Source: Sycobia sp. Sy_11
Taxonomy: Eukaryota; Arthropoda; Insecta; Hymenoptera; Epichrysomallidae
Reading direction: 5' to 3'
Length of the DNA stretch: 64,000 bases
Assembly: GCA_018907035.1 (NCBI GenBank)
Contig: JACCIC010000187.1
Coordinates: 62,001-126,000, forward strand
Shown piece by piece: positions 35,601-43,946 of the stretch (positions within the stretch are counted from its first letter, which is position 1; each line of letters begins with the position of its first letter). The position numbers and the translations under genes are program-made. The notes below the pieces were generated by a model that was not told where the DNA came from, made no database searches, and worked only from the letters and a program-made list of their open reading frames with translations.

Positions 35601-36176
35601 TTGTCATTCCTTTACCTCCGCCGTCACAAAAAAGAAAAAAAAGTCAATTTTGTTGACGGATTCCGAGAGGCAATCATTTCAAACGCGTTGCTTCATATTT
35701 GCGCAGAGTATCGAGCAATCTAGAGAGTACGGGTATACCAAGCAATAGAACTTCTATAAGCCGATTCCTACCTGAATAATACATATTTCAGACTCACTTT
35801 TTTGATTGTTTAGATCTTATTAAAAACTGTTAAGCTGAATCCTTATTAATGTACTATAAATCCTTCGAATGAGTCAAATATACTATTAGCAATACGTATA
35901 TGTAATTCAGAATGAAATCATTCAAAGGGATGCATTAACAATGTGCATTATGCAACTATTTTCGGTAATTTTAAAAAAGTAGATTGTGTAAATAATACTA
36001 CAGTAAATAATTATTTTGTTTTAGTACAATCTGAATGCAATGGCGATATTTTGCCAGACTGTTGGACAATACGTCAAAGACGCAAGGAGGCGGCAAATAA
36101 ATGTCAATTAGAAGCTTATCAAAAGGGATGTTGTAAAGCCTGTCGTTACTTTCTTTTCCTCGGCCCAAGAGAGTAA
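17020..36176 (+). CDS. ADAMTS-like secreted protein (spacer, six TSRs, PLAC)
   Basis: A catalytically empty extracellular-matrix protein of the ADAMTS-like family. Thirteen exons join in one open frame of 645 codons plus stop: 17020-17065, 26015-26162, 27635-27801, 30754-30844, 30917-30950, 31040-31164, 31699-31828, 32033-32351, 34115-34315, 34446-34595, 34706-34882, 35349-35547, 36025-36176. All introns are GT-AG and all phases match. Order: signal peptide (about residues 1-21), ADAMTS spacer (about 22-150), six TSP type-1 repeats with W-x-W and CS-x-x-CG signatures (about 185-590), and a Cys-rich PLAC domain at the end. There is no metalloprotease domain. The usual first TSR and Cys-rich module before the spacer were not found. 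Drosophila lonely heart (loh), which organises pericardin matrix, is the closest family member I can name, but orthology is not proven. The start ATG at 17021 was chosen because its hydrophobic run is completed by the next exon. Confidence 0.82.
18929..19023. repeat. (CA)n microsatellite
   Basis: A long CA array with one CCACC interruption. Degenerate CA-rich sequence continues to about 19062. Confidence 0.95.
20082..20439. mobile_element. possible hAT-type nonautonomous element
   Basis: The left end reads CAGGGGCGCAATAAT and the reverse complement of the right end reads CAGTGGCGCAACACA. This is a short imperfect inverted repeat beginning with CAG, as in hAT elements. The flanking 8-mers (20074-20081 and 20440-20447) do not match, so there is no clear target duplication. 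There is no coding sequence between them. Confidence 0.25.
20754..20799. repeat. (TA)n microsatellite
   Basis: This is a pure TA array inside intron 1 of the ADAMTS-like gene. Confidence 0.95.
21836..21900. repeat. (CT)n microsatellite
   Basis: This is a CT array of about 65 bases followed by degenerate CT-rich sequence. A (TA)n array lies about 140 bases upstream. Confidence 0.95.
23879..23945. repeat. (TA)n microsatellite
   Basis: This long TA array is among the longest in the window. It is followed by a shorter TA run at about 23982-23998. Confidence 0.95.
26015..26162 (+). CDS. ADAMTS-like exon: end of signal peptide and spacer start
   Basis: The acceptor is CTAG and the donor GTAGGC; the exon starts in phase 0 and ends in phase 1. 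It encodes [10 protein letters not shown], then [19 protein letters not shown], the hallmark start of an ADAMTS spacer domain, with an N-glycosylation sequon (NVT). Confidence 0.85.
27635..27801 (+). CDS. ADAMTS-like exon: spacer middle
   Basis: It continues the spacer with [15 protein letters not shown] and FTYVRRKEP, followed by APGPLN. Acceptor TTTTTAG, donor ATG/GTGAGG. The split Ala codon joins correctly to the preceding exon. Confidence 0.88.
28078..28240. repeat. dispersed repeat, copy C
   Basis: This is the third copy of the family at 4815 and 5690, with the same ordered words: CTTACAGCCTTTATAAAAT, an AATTATAATTATA stretch, GTAGAATCTGAAATA and AACTAATAAAAATA. It lies in the same orientation, within an intron of the ADAMTS-like gene. 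Confidence 0.65.
28306..28336 (-). other. hammerhead-like hairpin downstream of copy C
   Basis: On the minus strand AGCCG-AAG-CGGCT forms a perfect five-pair stem followed at once by CGAAAC (complement of 28307-28312). This resembles helix II and the GAAA half of a hammerhead. The CUGANGA half is degenerate here (GCAGAGA), so an active ribozyme is unlikely. Confidence 0.35.
30754..30844 (+). CDS. ADAMTS-like exon: spacer end
   Basis: It encodes [17 protein letters not shown], a typical C-terminal strand of the ADAMTS spacer. Acceptor TTGCAG, donor G/GTAATT; phase 0 in, phase 1 out. Confidence 0.85.
30917..30950 (+). CDS. ADAMTS-like micro-exon
   Basis: A 34-base exon between TTTTTAG and GTAAAT encoding [11 protein letters not shown] plus split codons. 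Phases fit both neighbours exactly, which is the main support. It links the spacer to the first TSR and contains an NVT sequon. Confidence 0.7.
31040..31164 (+). CDS. ADAMTS-like exon: first TSR, N-terminal half
   Basis: It encodes a linker and then [18 protein letters not shown], the W...CS..CGGG start of a thrombospondin type-1 repeat. Acceptor TTTTTAG, donor GTAAGG; phase 2 in, phase 1 out. Confidence 0.85.
31537..31594. repeat. (TA)n microsatellite
   Basis: This is a pure TA array in the intron between the two halves of the first TSR. Confidence 0.95.
31699..31828 (+). CDS. ADAMTS-like exon: first TSR, C-terminal half
   Basis: It completes the first TSR with [11 protein letters not shown], then a basic stretch (KRSPKPQ) and [10 protein letters not shown]. 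Acceptor CAAATAG, donor AAG/GTAAGT. Confidence 0.85.
32033..32351 (+). CDS. ADAMTS-like exon: second TSR and Thr/Ser-rich linker
   Basis: It encodes [20 protein letters not shown] and closes with CVMPDC. A Thr/Ser/Pro linker ([16 protein letters not shown]), a Gly/Arg/His stretch and WIMEDWSP, the start of the third TSR, follow. The linker is markedly richer in GC than its neighbours. Donor CCG/GTAATA, phase 0 out. Confidence 0.9.
32575..32629. repeat. (TA)n array abutting a mariner
   Basis: A TA array whose last TA (32628-32629) serves as the left target-site duplicate of the mariner that follows. Confidence 0.95.
32630..33573 (+). mobile_element. mariner transposon in ADAMTS-like intron
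   Basis: The left end reads CGAGAGTGGTTCAGTAAGTA and the reverse complement of the right end reads TGAGGTCGGTTCAGTAAGTA, both continuing CYCGTGTT. TA flanks lie at 32628-32629 and 33574-33575. The inside encodes about the C-terminal two thirds of a mariner transposase; the N-terminal DNA-binding part is deleted. It has the same orientation as the host gene and should be removed with the intron. Confidence 0.9.
32804..33514 (+). pseudogene. broken mariner transposase
   Basis: It contains [12 protein letters not shown], the TVDETWIH block with the first catalytic Asp, [16 protein letters not shown] and [18 protein letters not shown] with the third Asp. The second Asp block (HHDNAPAH) is present in the DNA near 33218-33240 but read in another frame, so at least two frameshifts are present. 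A TGA follows the NMKK motif at 33359-33361. The protein ends in the family-typical Y-V-E-K motif near 33511. Confidence 0.85.
34115..34315 (+). CDS. ADAMTS-like exon: third TSR
   Basis: It begins exactly at the first Cys of the repeat ([16 protein letters not shown]) and closes with CNLGAC. It then runs through a linker to WLYSTWPEK, the start of the fourth TSR. Acceptor AATAG, donor AAG/GTATAC; phase 0 on both sides. It carries an NVT sequon. Confidence 0.92.
34446..34595 (+). CDS. ADAMTS-like exon: fourth TSR
   Basis: It encodes [16 protein letters not shown], ends the repeat with CFSSDTC and starts the fifth with RWFIGPWTQ. Acceptor TTCCAG, donor CAG/GTACAA; a 50-codon phase 0-0 exon. 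NRT is a possible glycosylation site. Confidence 0.92.
34706..34882 (+). CDS. ADAMTS-like exon: fifth TSR
   Basis: It encodes [16 protein letters not shown], closes with CRGPPC and starts the sixth repeat with TWFMSDWSN. The usual Gly after the second Cys is Asp here (CDIG). Acceptor ATATCAG, donor AAT/GTAATA; phase 0-0. Confidence 0.92.
34883..35348. other. intron, AT-rich, nothing further seen
   Basis: A 466-base AT-rich intron between the fifth and sixth TSR exons. I see no repeat or open frame of note. Confidence 0.6.
35349..35547 (+). CDS. ADAMTS-like exon: sixth TSR
   Basis: It encodes [16 protein letters not shown], closes with CNESPC and continues into a charged linker ([13 protein letters not shown]). 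Acceptor CTTGCAG, donor G/GTAAGG; phase 0 in, phase 1 out. Confidence 0.92.
35548..36024. other. last intron of ADAMTS-like gene
   Basis: A 477-base AT-rich intron with no feature recognised beyond the splice sites (GTAAGG and TTTTAG). Confidence 0.6.
36025..36176 (+). CDS. ADAMTS-like last exon: PLAC domain
   Basis: It encodes a six-Cys module, SECNG, LPDCW, NKC and GCCKACRY, which is the PLAC (protease and lacunin) signature that ends many ADAMTS-like proteins and papilin. It terminates with TAA at 36174-36176. The first codon (GTA, Val) is split across the intron. Confidence 0.92.
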
Positions 36177-36263
36177 AGAGAAATGATATCTTTTCATATT
36201 TAACAGAAACAAAATTAAGTTTTCTTTAGAATTAATATTTCTAAAAAAAAAATTAAGTTGTAT

Positions 36264-36285
36264 AAGTTTTGCATACGCAAAACTT
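36264..36285 (+). other. perfect 3' UTR stem-loop
   Basis: A nine-base perfect inverted repeat, AAGTTTTGC and GCAAAACTT, surrounds a four-base ATAC loop about 90 bases after the stop codon. A role in mRNA fate is possible but unproven. Confidence 0.45.
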
Positions 36286-36296
36286 GACAAAGCTTA

Positions 36297-36302
36297 AATA
36301 AA
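36297..36302 (+). terminator. poly(A) signal of ADAMTS-like gene
   Basis: AATAAA about 120 bases after the stop codon and just after the stem-loop. It is the first canonical signal downstream; the cleavage site was not determined. Confidence 0.5.
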
Positions 36303-36574
36303 AAAAAAATTTCTAAAATAGATAACATATAAGAAAATTACGATTTGAAGATTATATAATTTTTTAATACAAAACAATTTTTAATTTTATGACTTTTGAT
36401 TACGGAAACTCAAAGTTGGCATTACAATTATCGAGTAAATATTCGTATCATTAAATATTATATAGACATAAATTATTATTTTACCAAATATAAAATGAAT
36501 TAAAATAGTACTGTACAAACAATTAATTATGGAAATACAAGCATGTGTTTAATAATTTAGAAACAACATCAGTC

Positions 36575-36577
<3 letters not shown>

Positions 36578-36642
<65 letters not shown>
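36578..36642. repeat. (TA)n microsatellite
   Basis: This is a pure TA array in the downstream flank of the ADAMTS-like gene. Confidence 0.95.
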
Positions 36643-36645
<3 letters not shown>

Positions 36646-37745
36646 TATATGAGTATTTGCAATCAAAATAAATATATTTATTAAGTCTTAAAAATTGATG
36701 AAAAAACATCTCAGATAGATATTTATGGGTTTTAGATATTTTTTATATTAAAAATTGATTTCAAATACCTATACTATAATCGTATATTTAAATTTTATTT
36801 TTTTAAACCTGAAATAGCGTGAACTGCAAAATTGAACATTTTTATAATGTATAATCTTAAATCTATTTGAATATATTATTTACTTATATGAACATTAAGT
36901 TTAATTGATTATATATAGATATATTTATATTTATATTGTAATTTATATGATAATGTCGTGAAAAATCCTTTAAAATTAATCTTCAGTAAATTTAATTACT
37001 TTATTCTCTTAACAATGAATCTGTTTTCAAATAATGAATTATTGTTGAACATTGTTTTCTACAGATTAAAATTATACTTTATGTATACACCTTGATACCA
37101 ATCAATTTAAATAAATTATTTTAAAAAATGAACTTAATTTTGAAAACAAATTACTTTTTATACTTTTTATGATATATTAGTTTGAAATAATTTTATAATG
37201 CATAATAGAATTAATATGTAAAAAAATCGAGATAAAATAAGAATTTAGAAGATAGAATAAGGCCCTACACATAAAAATCAAAAAGTGAATAATCTCAATA
37301 TCTCAATCAAAATGAGAAGTTTCACAATTACTGTCATATCATCATTATGATCACTGTCATTAAAATAGATATGTAAACAGTGATGTATAATATTTTGGAT
37401 ATCAAATTGCGATGCAAGTTTTATAAATAATGATATCGAAAATTCGATTTAAATAAATTTTACATATCAAGAAGTAAAAAGATTGTAAATAAATAAATAA
37501 TCTTTTAATTAAAAATATGTTTCTATCAACAATCTCTATTATATTTAATTACAATTTTCAATACTAATCACTAATTTATCAATGATATATTAGAACTATT
37601 CCTTTTTGTTCTCTTACTTTATACAGCAGTGTTGGATTTCCATCGTTGTGGTCAGTATAAAAATGTAAGGGTAAGAGATAGAATGCATAGTATCTATATA
37701 AACTAGTGAAAAAACGTGTCAATCAACGATAATTTTTTGTTTTAT

Positions 37746-37750
<5 letters not shown>

Positions 37751-37804
<54 letters not shown>

Positions 37805-37883
37805 TATATATAACATTCATAAAATTTCCCGCAATCATTTTGTAATATGTAAAACTAATTATCATATGATATCATTTATACAG

Positions 37884-37930
<47 letters not shown>
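37751..37930. repeat. two (TA)n arrays 70 bases apart
   Basis: TA arrays at 37751-37812 and 37886-37930 are separated by unique AT-rich sequence. Confidence 0.9.
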
Positions 37931-37933
<3 letters not shown>

Positions 37934-38940
37934 TTGGCCAGTTGCTTTCCCCCAAAATTATCCCAGTACGCTAACGGACCGCAAATTCTAGTTTTAGCAT
38001 TTTCTTTATATTTTTTAGTTCTTGCGAATGTAAGACTCGTATAATAATTGCATGAATTTGATATTATGAAGTGCGCAATTACCCTTTTAAATAGTCTTAT
38101 ATGGTTATATTGTTACATATTTAAAAGAAGGTTTTTAAGAATAGCCATATTTTTGGATGATGTGAACAGGAAATTTAATTTGTGATAGTCAGTTACATCT
38201 TAATTCACTTCAGACAAAATTCCAATTATATCGGAAAAAGTAGAACGCCGAAAGTTTTCAATTGTACTGTATTTAAGTTATCATCCAAGATATTCTATAC
38301 ATATATTTGAACCATTTTTTCTGTATGGACTTGGTCAGAGATTTTTTTTATGAAAAGAAGTTTTTGATTAGACAAACAACAGGCCTCTCATCATAACTGA
38401 GGAGGGTGAATGTTTTTTCCTTTACAATATAATCACTTCTCATTTGCTTGAATGCATTGCACTCAGCGTAATACATCTTCGAAACAATTCGCTATTTAAA
38501 TAACTTTTGTCACATCTCAACTGACAAAACTATACCAAACAATGCAGTCTAGTTGATTTGAAGTTTTTATCTTTCAAATATATTTATTAGTTCTCAATAT
38601 TAGGGTATACTCAATCATATGATATTAAACATTTTATTTTTGTTATTTCTATTTTATTTTCTTCGTACATTGTAACATTGCCGACTAAAGTATTCTGAAT
38701 CACTGCCTTCAAGTTTGGTCTTGATTTTATTAGATTAAGTTGACGCTGCCTATTAACAACTATTTTTTTGTAGTCTCCGGCAAAGCCTAAAATTCAATTA
38801 TGCGGAATAGCCTAATATATCTAAATCACAACGCGTCATCGATCATCTTCCTGTATTGAAGTGTATGCGTAGGCCCGTAAGTTGCTCTGAATAGTTCAGC
38901 GCGCGGTACTCTTATAACTCATAAACTCGCTCGCTGTGAG

Positions 38941-39327
38941 CTATGCGGTGATCCGTTTTAATACCTGGATGCACCCGAACAGCCGTTGCACAATCGAGGG
39001 TACTCGCATGAGGTCCTCGCTTACATTCTGCTCTGACGCGTACATTGCGGGTTGAATTTTGAACGAGCTAGGCAAACCATGGCGGTAGTGCCAATTAAGG
39101 TTGCTGAGGTAGAATCTTGCCTGCAGGCGGCACGACGTCTCCACGCTACGAATGCTGAGCTTGGTGGTCGTGGTGCGGCCGTTCGTGAAAACATTTTCCA
39201 CGTGGATGTTGTGGAACCCCTCGCTGCTCAAGTAGTCTACGACATTTCCGTTGGTCACCGGTTTACGTATGTTGTACAGGAACAATCGCAATAATGGTCG
39301 ACCATTGATCACGAGTCGCGAGTGCAC
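38941..39327 (-). pseudogene. unassigned minus-strand ORF, retroelement-like
   Basis: An open frame of 128 codons in a locally GC-richer block next to BEL/Pao sequence. The stretch RPLLRLFLYNIRKPVTNGN followed by VVDYLSSEGF faintly resembles the region before the zinc knuckles of jockey-type LINE ORF1 proteins (PRE_C2HC). There is no zinc knuckle in frame. Higher GC and codon-like periodicity suggest coding ancestry. Identity is uncertain. Confidence 0.3.
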
Positions 39328-40041
39328 GTAATCGTTCGACTAATTTCGCATAGAGCCGCCGAAAAATAATAATAATTTATATAATAATAATAATGGCATC
39401 ATAATTTTAATAATTATAATGCTTATTCGTATCTAGCGTTTGTCAAAAGATAGTATTACGTCGCCATGCATTTTAAAATAAAAAAAGAGAAAGAAATAGA
39501 TTAAATGAATTTTATGGAAACATCGGGCCAGGCCAGCGCTGTGACCTTCGATGAGACAGCTCTGTGCTACGAGCCACGGTGTTTGAACCAACATGAAAAA
39601 TAAAAATTTTCCTTGAAATACCGCAGGGCATTGCCGCGCCGAGTTGCATCACAATGCTTTTTCAGGTGCAGTATCTGGCAGGGCTATCGACATTTACACC
39701 TACATGATGGCATGCTTATCTTCCCCACATATTTTTGGACTGAATCAATAGATTAGAGAAGTTACAGCAAACTTTCTCTCACTTTGGCTCCGACTAAGAG
39801 GAAATATACATACATGTATGAGAATATATATGCATAATGCTTTGATGATTTACCTGCACAGTTTCCAAAATTCGAAGATCTAGCCGTATTCTTAGAAAGG
39901 CGCGCTCAATTTCTGTCCGCAATTCAAGCGGACCGAGAAGACAAGAAATCTAATAATCAAGCCACTGCTGGATCGAGTTTGCGAAAGGTTCATCATGCAT
40001 GGCCATTGTAGTCTTCCATTCGCGCCGTATTAAAATGCGTT

Positions 40042-40605
40042 TTGTGCTCTGGGGAGCATTTCAACGCGCGCTGCCCGATTTTTATCCCGAAAGGGAGTAA
40101 CGATCGTCAGCGCGATGTGCGCCAGTTGAAGCTTTACTTTAACTGTCTTGGCCATCACAAAAGCAAAAATTGCGCATCAACATATCGCTTCAGGGTGTGT
40201 AAAGAAAAGCACCATTCTTTACTTCATTATAAACGCTCCGAAAACGCTGACGGCTCTATTGCTAGGAAGGGTAACGTAGGTACAGCCGAAACTGTGATCG
40301 GGACGCGAGTGAGATCGCACATGACTCATGCGAGGGTCGGTTCCAAGGGTTTAGTAAATGCGTGCAGTGTAGACAGAAGTAAATGCGCTATATTTTTAGC
40401 TACCGCTAAAGTAACCGTTTTCAGTCCGTACGGCAATCAAACTCGCGTTCGCGCTCTCCTCGATCAGGGGTCGGAGGCAACCTTTGCTTCTGAAGCACTT
40501 GTGCAAATGCTCGGTCTACAGCATGATCGCGTTCAAACTGCGCCCACCGGCGTTGGTGGCTGCAAGGTGGGTCTCTTTAAATACATATCATGTTTCAATC
40601 GATTT
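40042..40605 (+). pseudogene. BEL/Pao gag-protease fragment
   Basis: It contains two Cys/His clusters (CSGEHFNARC and FNCLGHHKSKNC) and a retropepsin-like DQGS active-site motif followed by EALVQMLGL. The protein stops at 40606 by frameshift; the downstream protease flap region continues in other frames. Confidence 0.8.
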
Positions 40606-41022
40606 TAAATTCAAGGTTAATGCTGCGGCGACTTGCCGAAATGTAATGTTGTTGAACTGGACCTCGGATTATTTAAAAATTTACCCTTCGCCAATCCGAA
40701 CTTCCATGAGTCGGGCCGAATCGATATATTGCTAGGTACTGATGTTTACGGCCAGTTACTACGCTCAGGTCTTAGGAGCTTCTCAGGTTCATAATTAGTG
40801 GCACAAAACACCTCGTTAGGTTGGATTGTCTCAGGACCGACGCAACATAGCGCTGCACGGTGGGCGAAAGGATTTAAGTGAAGTACTTCAACGGTTTTGG
40901 TCGATCGAAGAAGTACAGACGGATAAAAAAACAAGTGAGACATGTGAAAAGCTCTTCGAAGATGTATAATACGTCTTTAGTTAATATCTGAACCCCCATG
41001 CATAACGGTTGAAACACGAAAA

Positions 41023-41770
41023 ATGGCTTTTGGTTCTTTGAGACATCAGCAACAAGTGCTTGCGCAGGATTTCAATTTAGCGCGTGAATACAATGATTTT
41101 ATGGAGACTTATTTAAAATTAGGCCATATGTTTCCATGGTATTTGCTACATCAAGCTGTGATTACCAGCATACCCGAAAAATCCAAAATGCGCGTGATAT
41201 TCGACGCCTCCCGTAAAACGCGTGAGAAACACCATAGATGTACCGATCACGGATTACCGTTGAGCAACCTCTATGTACGCCACAGCATGTGCGCCGTACC
41301 TAGCAATGCGCGCGTTACTATAACTGGCCCGCAAGGAGAAAACACGATTTCCGTTGGGAACAGTTCGCCTCGAATCAAATACTTATGTCGACGACACGTT
41401 CGCTGGGTCGGATGACATTGTGACGGTGGTGCGTAAGCGAGATGAGCTTGTAGGGATACTCGATGCGGCTGGCATAAAGCTAGATAAATAGGCTGCTAAC
41501 CATATTGATCTTCTACCTTTAAAGGCAGCGTGTACAAATGATAGCGTAATTAAACTCATCAATTTTGATAGTTCGGTAAAAGCGCTCGGTATACATTGGG
41601 AGCCATCTTCGGACAGCTTCAATTTCAATTGTACCAATGTTAGCAGCAGAGCGGTAGATATAACAAAAAGATTTATTTATTCAAATGTTGCGCGTTTATT
41701 CGATCCGTTAGGCTGGCTCGCTCCAATCACCGTTGTGGCTAAAATTATCATGCAGGATTTATGGATCGAA
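41023..41770 (+). pseudogene. BEL/Pao reverse transcriptase fragments
   Basis: MAFGSLRHQQQVLAQDF to VIFDASRKT is in one frame. The YVDD catalytic box (41384-41395) and GILDAAGIKLDK follow in another. The DIEKMF region between them is missing, which indicates an internal deletion. RLFDPLGWLAPITVV marks the RT/RNase H connection typical of BEL/Pao. Confidence 0.82.
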
Positions 41771-42007
41771 AAATGTGTATGCAATTAGTCTCTGTCGAAG
41801 GCCCTCTAACTCCCGCCTATGCTGATTCCTTCCTCTTAGCCGTCGCTTAGCCGTTTGTTCGTGAGATATGCGCACCAGTGCGTATTGCATGGTGGACCCG
41901 CGCTTACGATAAGTATTTTATTACAATTGGTATAAATCGTTAGAATGCGCTCATTGATTAAGACGACGATACATAATTGTATTACATGTCAAAGGCATAA
42001 GCCATGA

Positions 42008-42994
42008 ATGACGCATCCACTCATGGGCGATCTCTCGGCAGAGAGTGTGACTCCCGCCAGACCCTTCACGACAACAGTGGTGGACTACGCCGGTTCCTTC
42101 TTAGTACGTACCTCAGAGGGGCGGTGTCAACGTTCTTATAAAGGCTATATAGCACTTTTCATTTGTTTTACCACTAAGGCCATACATTTAGAATTGGTAA
42201 GCCAATTGTAATTGTAATTGACAACTGCAACATTCATCGCAGCATATCGACGCTTTGTTAGCCGACGAGGCCTCTGTAAGCAACTATTCAGCGACAATGC
42301 CACGACTTACAAAGGTGCTGATGTGGAGCTTCAAGCCATGTTTAGGGCAGCATCTAACTTCTATAAGGACGTTTCAGCGATACTCACCAACGAAGGAACT
42401 GCCTGCATTATCCCTCCTACGACGCCGCATTACGGGGGCTTATACGAGGCTGATATCAAGTCCGTGAAGCACCTATTAAGGAAAACCATTGGAGAACACA
42501 CACAGACCTTCAGAGAGTTCTCCATTGTACTGATGGAAATAGAAGCCTGCCTTAACTCGAGGCCGTCATGCCATTTATCGTCTGATCCTGAGGACTTGCA
42601 TGCCTTGACTCCGTCTCACTTTCTTATCGGTACAGCTTCAGGTGTTATAGCGGATGAAGAGAGATCCTTAGTTACAGAAAATCGACTTAATCGTTTTCAG
42701 CTGATGCAACGTATTCGTGATGAGTTTTGGAAGCGATAGTCGAGCGAATACGTTTTACAGATGCAAGAGAGAGGAAAGTGGCGGGAACCAACTGTTAATG
42801 TCATGGTCGGTCAACTCGTTTTGGTGAAGGATACTCGATATCCTGTCGCTAAATGGCCTTTAGGACGTGTAATGGAACTTCGAGCCGGAGCAGATGGTCT
42901 TGTTAGGGTCATCACGATAAAAACCAACAACAACACTCTACGCCGATACATTGCTTATCTAGCTCCGCTAAACGTCGAATTCTACGAAGGTTAA
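42008..42994 (+). pseudogene. BEL/Pao integrase with two stop lesions
   Basis: The D,D,E residues can be placed: VDYAGSF (Asp), FSDNATTYKGA (Asp) and PHYGGLYEADIKS (Glu). The C-terminal WPLGRV motif and the RRYIAYLAPL end are intact. In-frame TAA codons near 42209 and a TAG at 42737-42739 break it into three pieces. This is the best preserved part of the element. Confidence 0.88.
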
Positions 42995-43033
42995 CTGTGA
43001 CATGATTTTCGTCTCGAAGACGAAGGCGGACGG

Positions 43034-43640
43034 AATGTTTACGGCATTTGCGCTCCGTATGTGCAGGACGAGAAAAGGGAAAAAGAGAGTTCATATTATT
43101 AGAAAATAGAAGCTCTCTTCTTCTTCTCTTTAAGCATTCTTGCATGTACGGACAAATTTGTTGTGCAGATGAGCCTGCTGCCATAAATAGCAGTATAGTA
43201 GTTAACCCTTCGGCGGGGGGGGCGGATCCGAATAAGGGTTTTGGATCCCCGCGCAGATTCTTGGTGGCAATGTGTTGGACCCCTATGGGACACCAAAAAT
43301 GACCGAGAAGAGTGGCAGGTTCGTTCTCTATTCGGACCTTTACGGAGAAATTGAGAGGGCGTTAGCTTATTATTTTTCTTGTGCATTAGCAGTACGTTTG
43401 TCGTTACGCTCTGCGTATGATTTCGGGTGTGCTGTTGATTGCATATTTACCGTATCGAGAATCTGCGCATAAGTCCGTTACGAAATTGGTATAAATTGTA
43501 GATAGGCGATATATCATCAACTCAGAGAACGTCCTCACGTCTCTAGCTGTTTCGTGTGTGAACTATTCTGCCCTCAGTTCAGCAAATACGACGGTGTCGT
43601 AGTGTGTAATCTGAGACGTTAATGCTGCGACGCGCTTGAA
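43034..43640 (+). repeat. probable 3' LTR region of the BEL/Pao copy
   Basis: Sequence after the integrase stop begins TGTTTACGGCATTTGCGCTC near 43034, a plausible LTR start. It contains TATAAATTG near 43491 followed by CTCAGTTCAG. No 5' partner was found, so the boundaries are estimates and the right end is open. Confidence 0.35.
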
Positions 43641-43708
43641 AGTGTGCAGGAACACCTAACCTGTTCGACGGATGATAGACGCCCTGCTGGTAGATGAGCA
43701 TCTCTCTT

Positions 43709-43710
<2 letters not shown>

Positions 43711-43760
<50 letters not shown>
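43711..43760. repeat. (CT)n microsatellite
   Basis: This is a pure CT array between the BEL/Pao copy and the mariner. Confidence 0.95.
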
Positions 43761-43765
<5 letters not shown>

Positions 43766-43946
43766 TCTTCCTGGAATGGCCACTTTAAATAAGGTATTGT
43801 AAAAGACGATTTTTCGTTATTATTTATATGCATATAGTTTACTATTTTTGTGTCGGAATGTTTATGTATGTGTGCGTGTTGAAATTCCAGTACTTTATCG
43901 TAGTATTTAAGTGAGTAATCGTAATTATTTATATCGTTTCATAATA

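Larger units (their letters stand above)
36303..38940. other. AT-rich intergenic sequence with (TA)n arrays
   Basis: It contains (TA)n at 36578-36642, 37751-37812 and 37886-37930. No gene or recognisable transposon is seen. Around 38330-38560 the minus strand has faintly protein-like stretches that I could not assign. Confidence 0.5.
39880..42994 (+). mobile_element. decayed BEL/Pao LTR retrotransposon, internal region
   Basis: Blocks appear in BEL/Pao order on the plus strand. A gag tail (FPKFEDLAVFLERR near 39868-39910) is followed by Cys/His zinc-knuckle sequence (about 40042-40230). The aspartic protease DQGS motif (RALLDQGSEATFASEAL, about 40450-40500) comes next, then ILLGTDVYG and the RT start (KSKMRVIFDASRKT, about 41175-41220). 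RT YVDD lies at 41384-41395, ARLFDPLGWLAP near 41690-41725 and the integrase at 42008-42994. Frames change repeatedly and stops are common; parts of RT and most of RNase H are missing. It cannot be autonomous. Confidence 0.88.
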
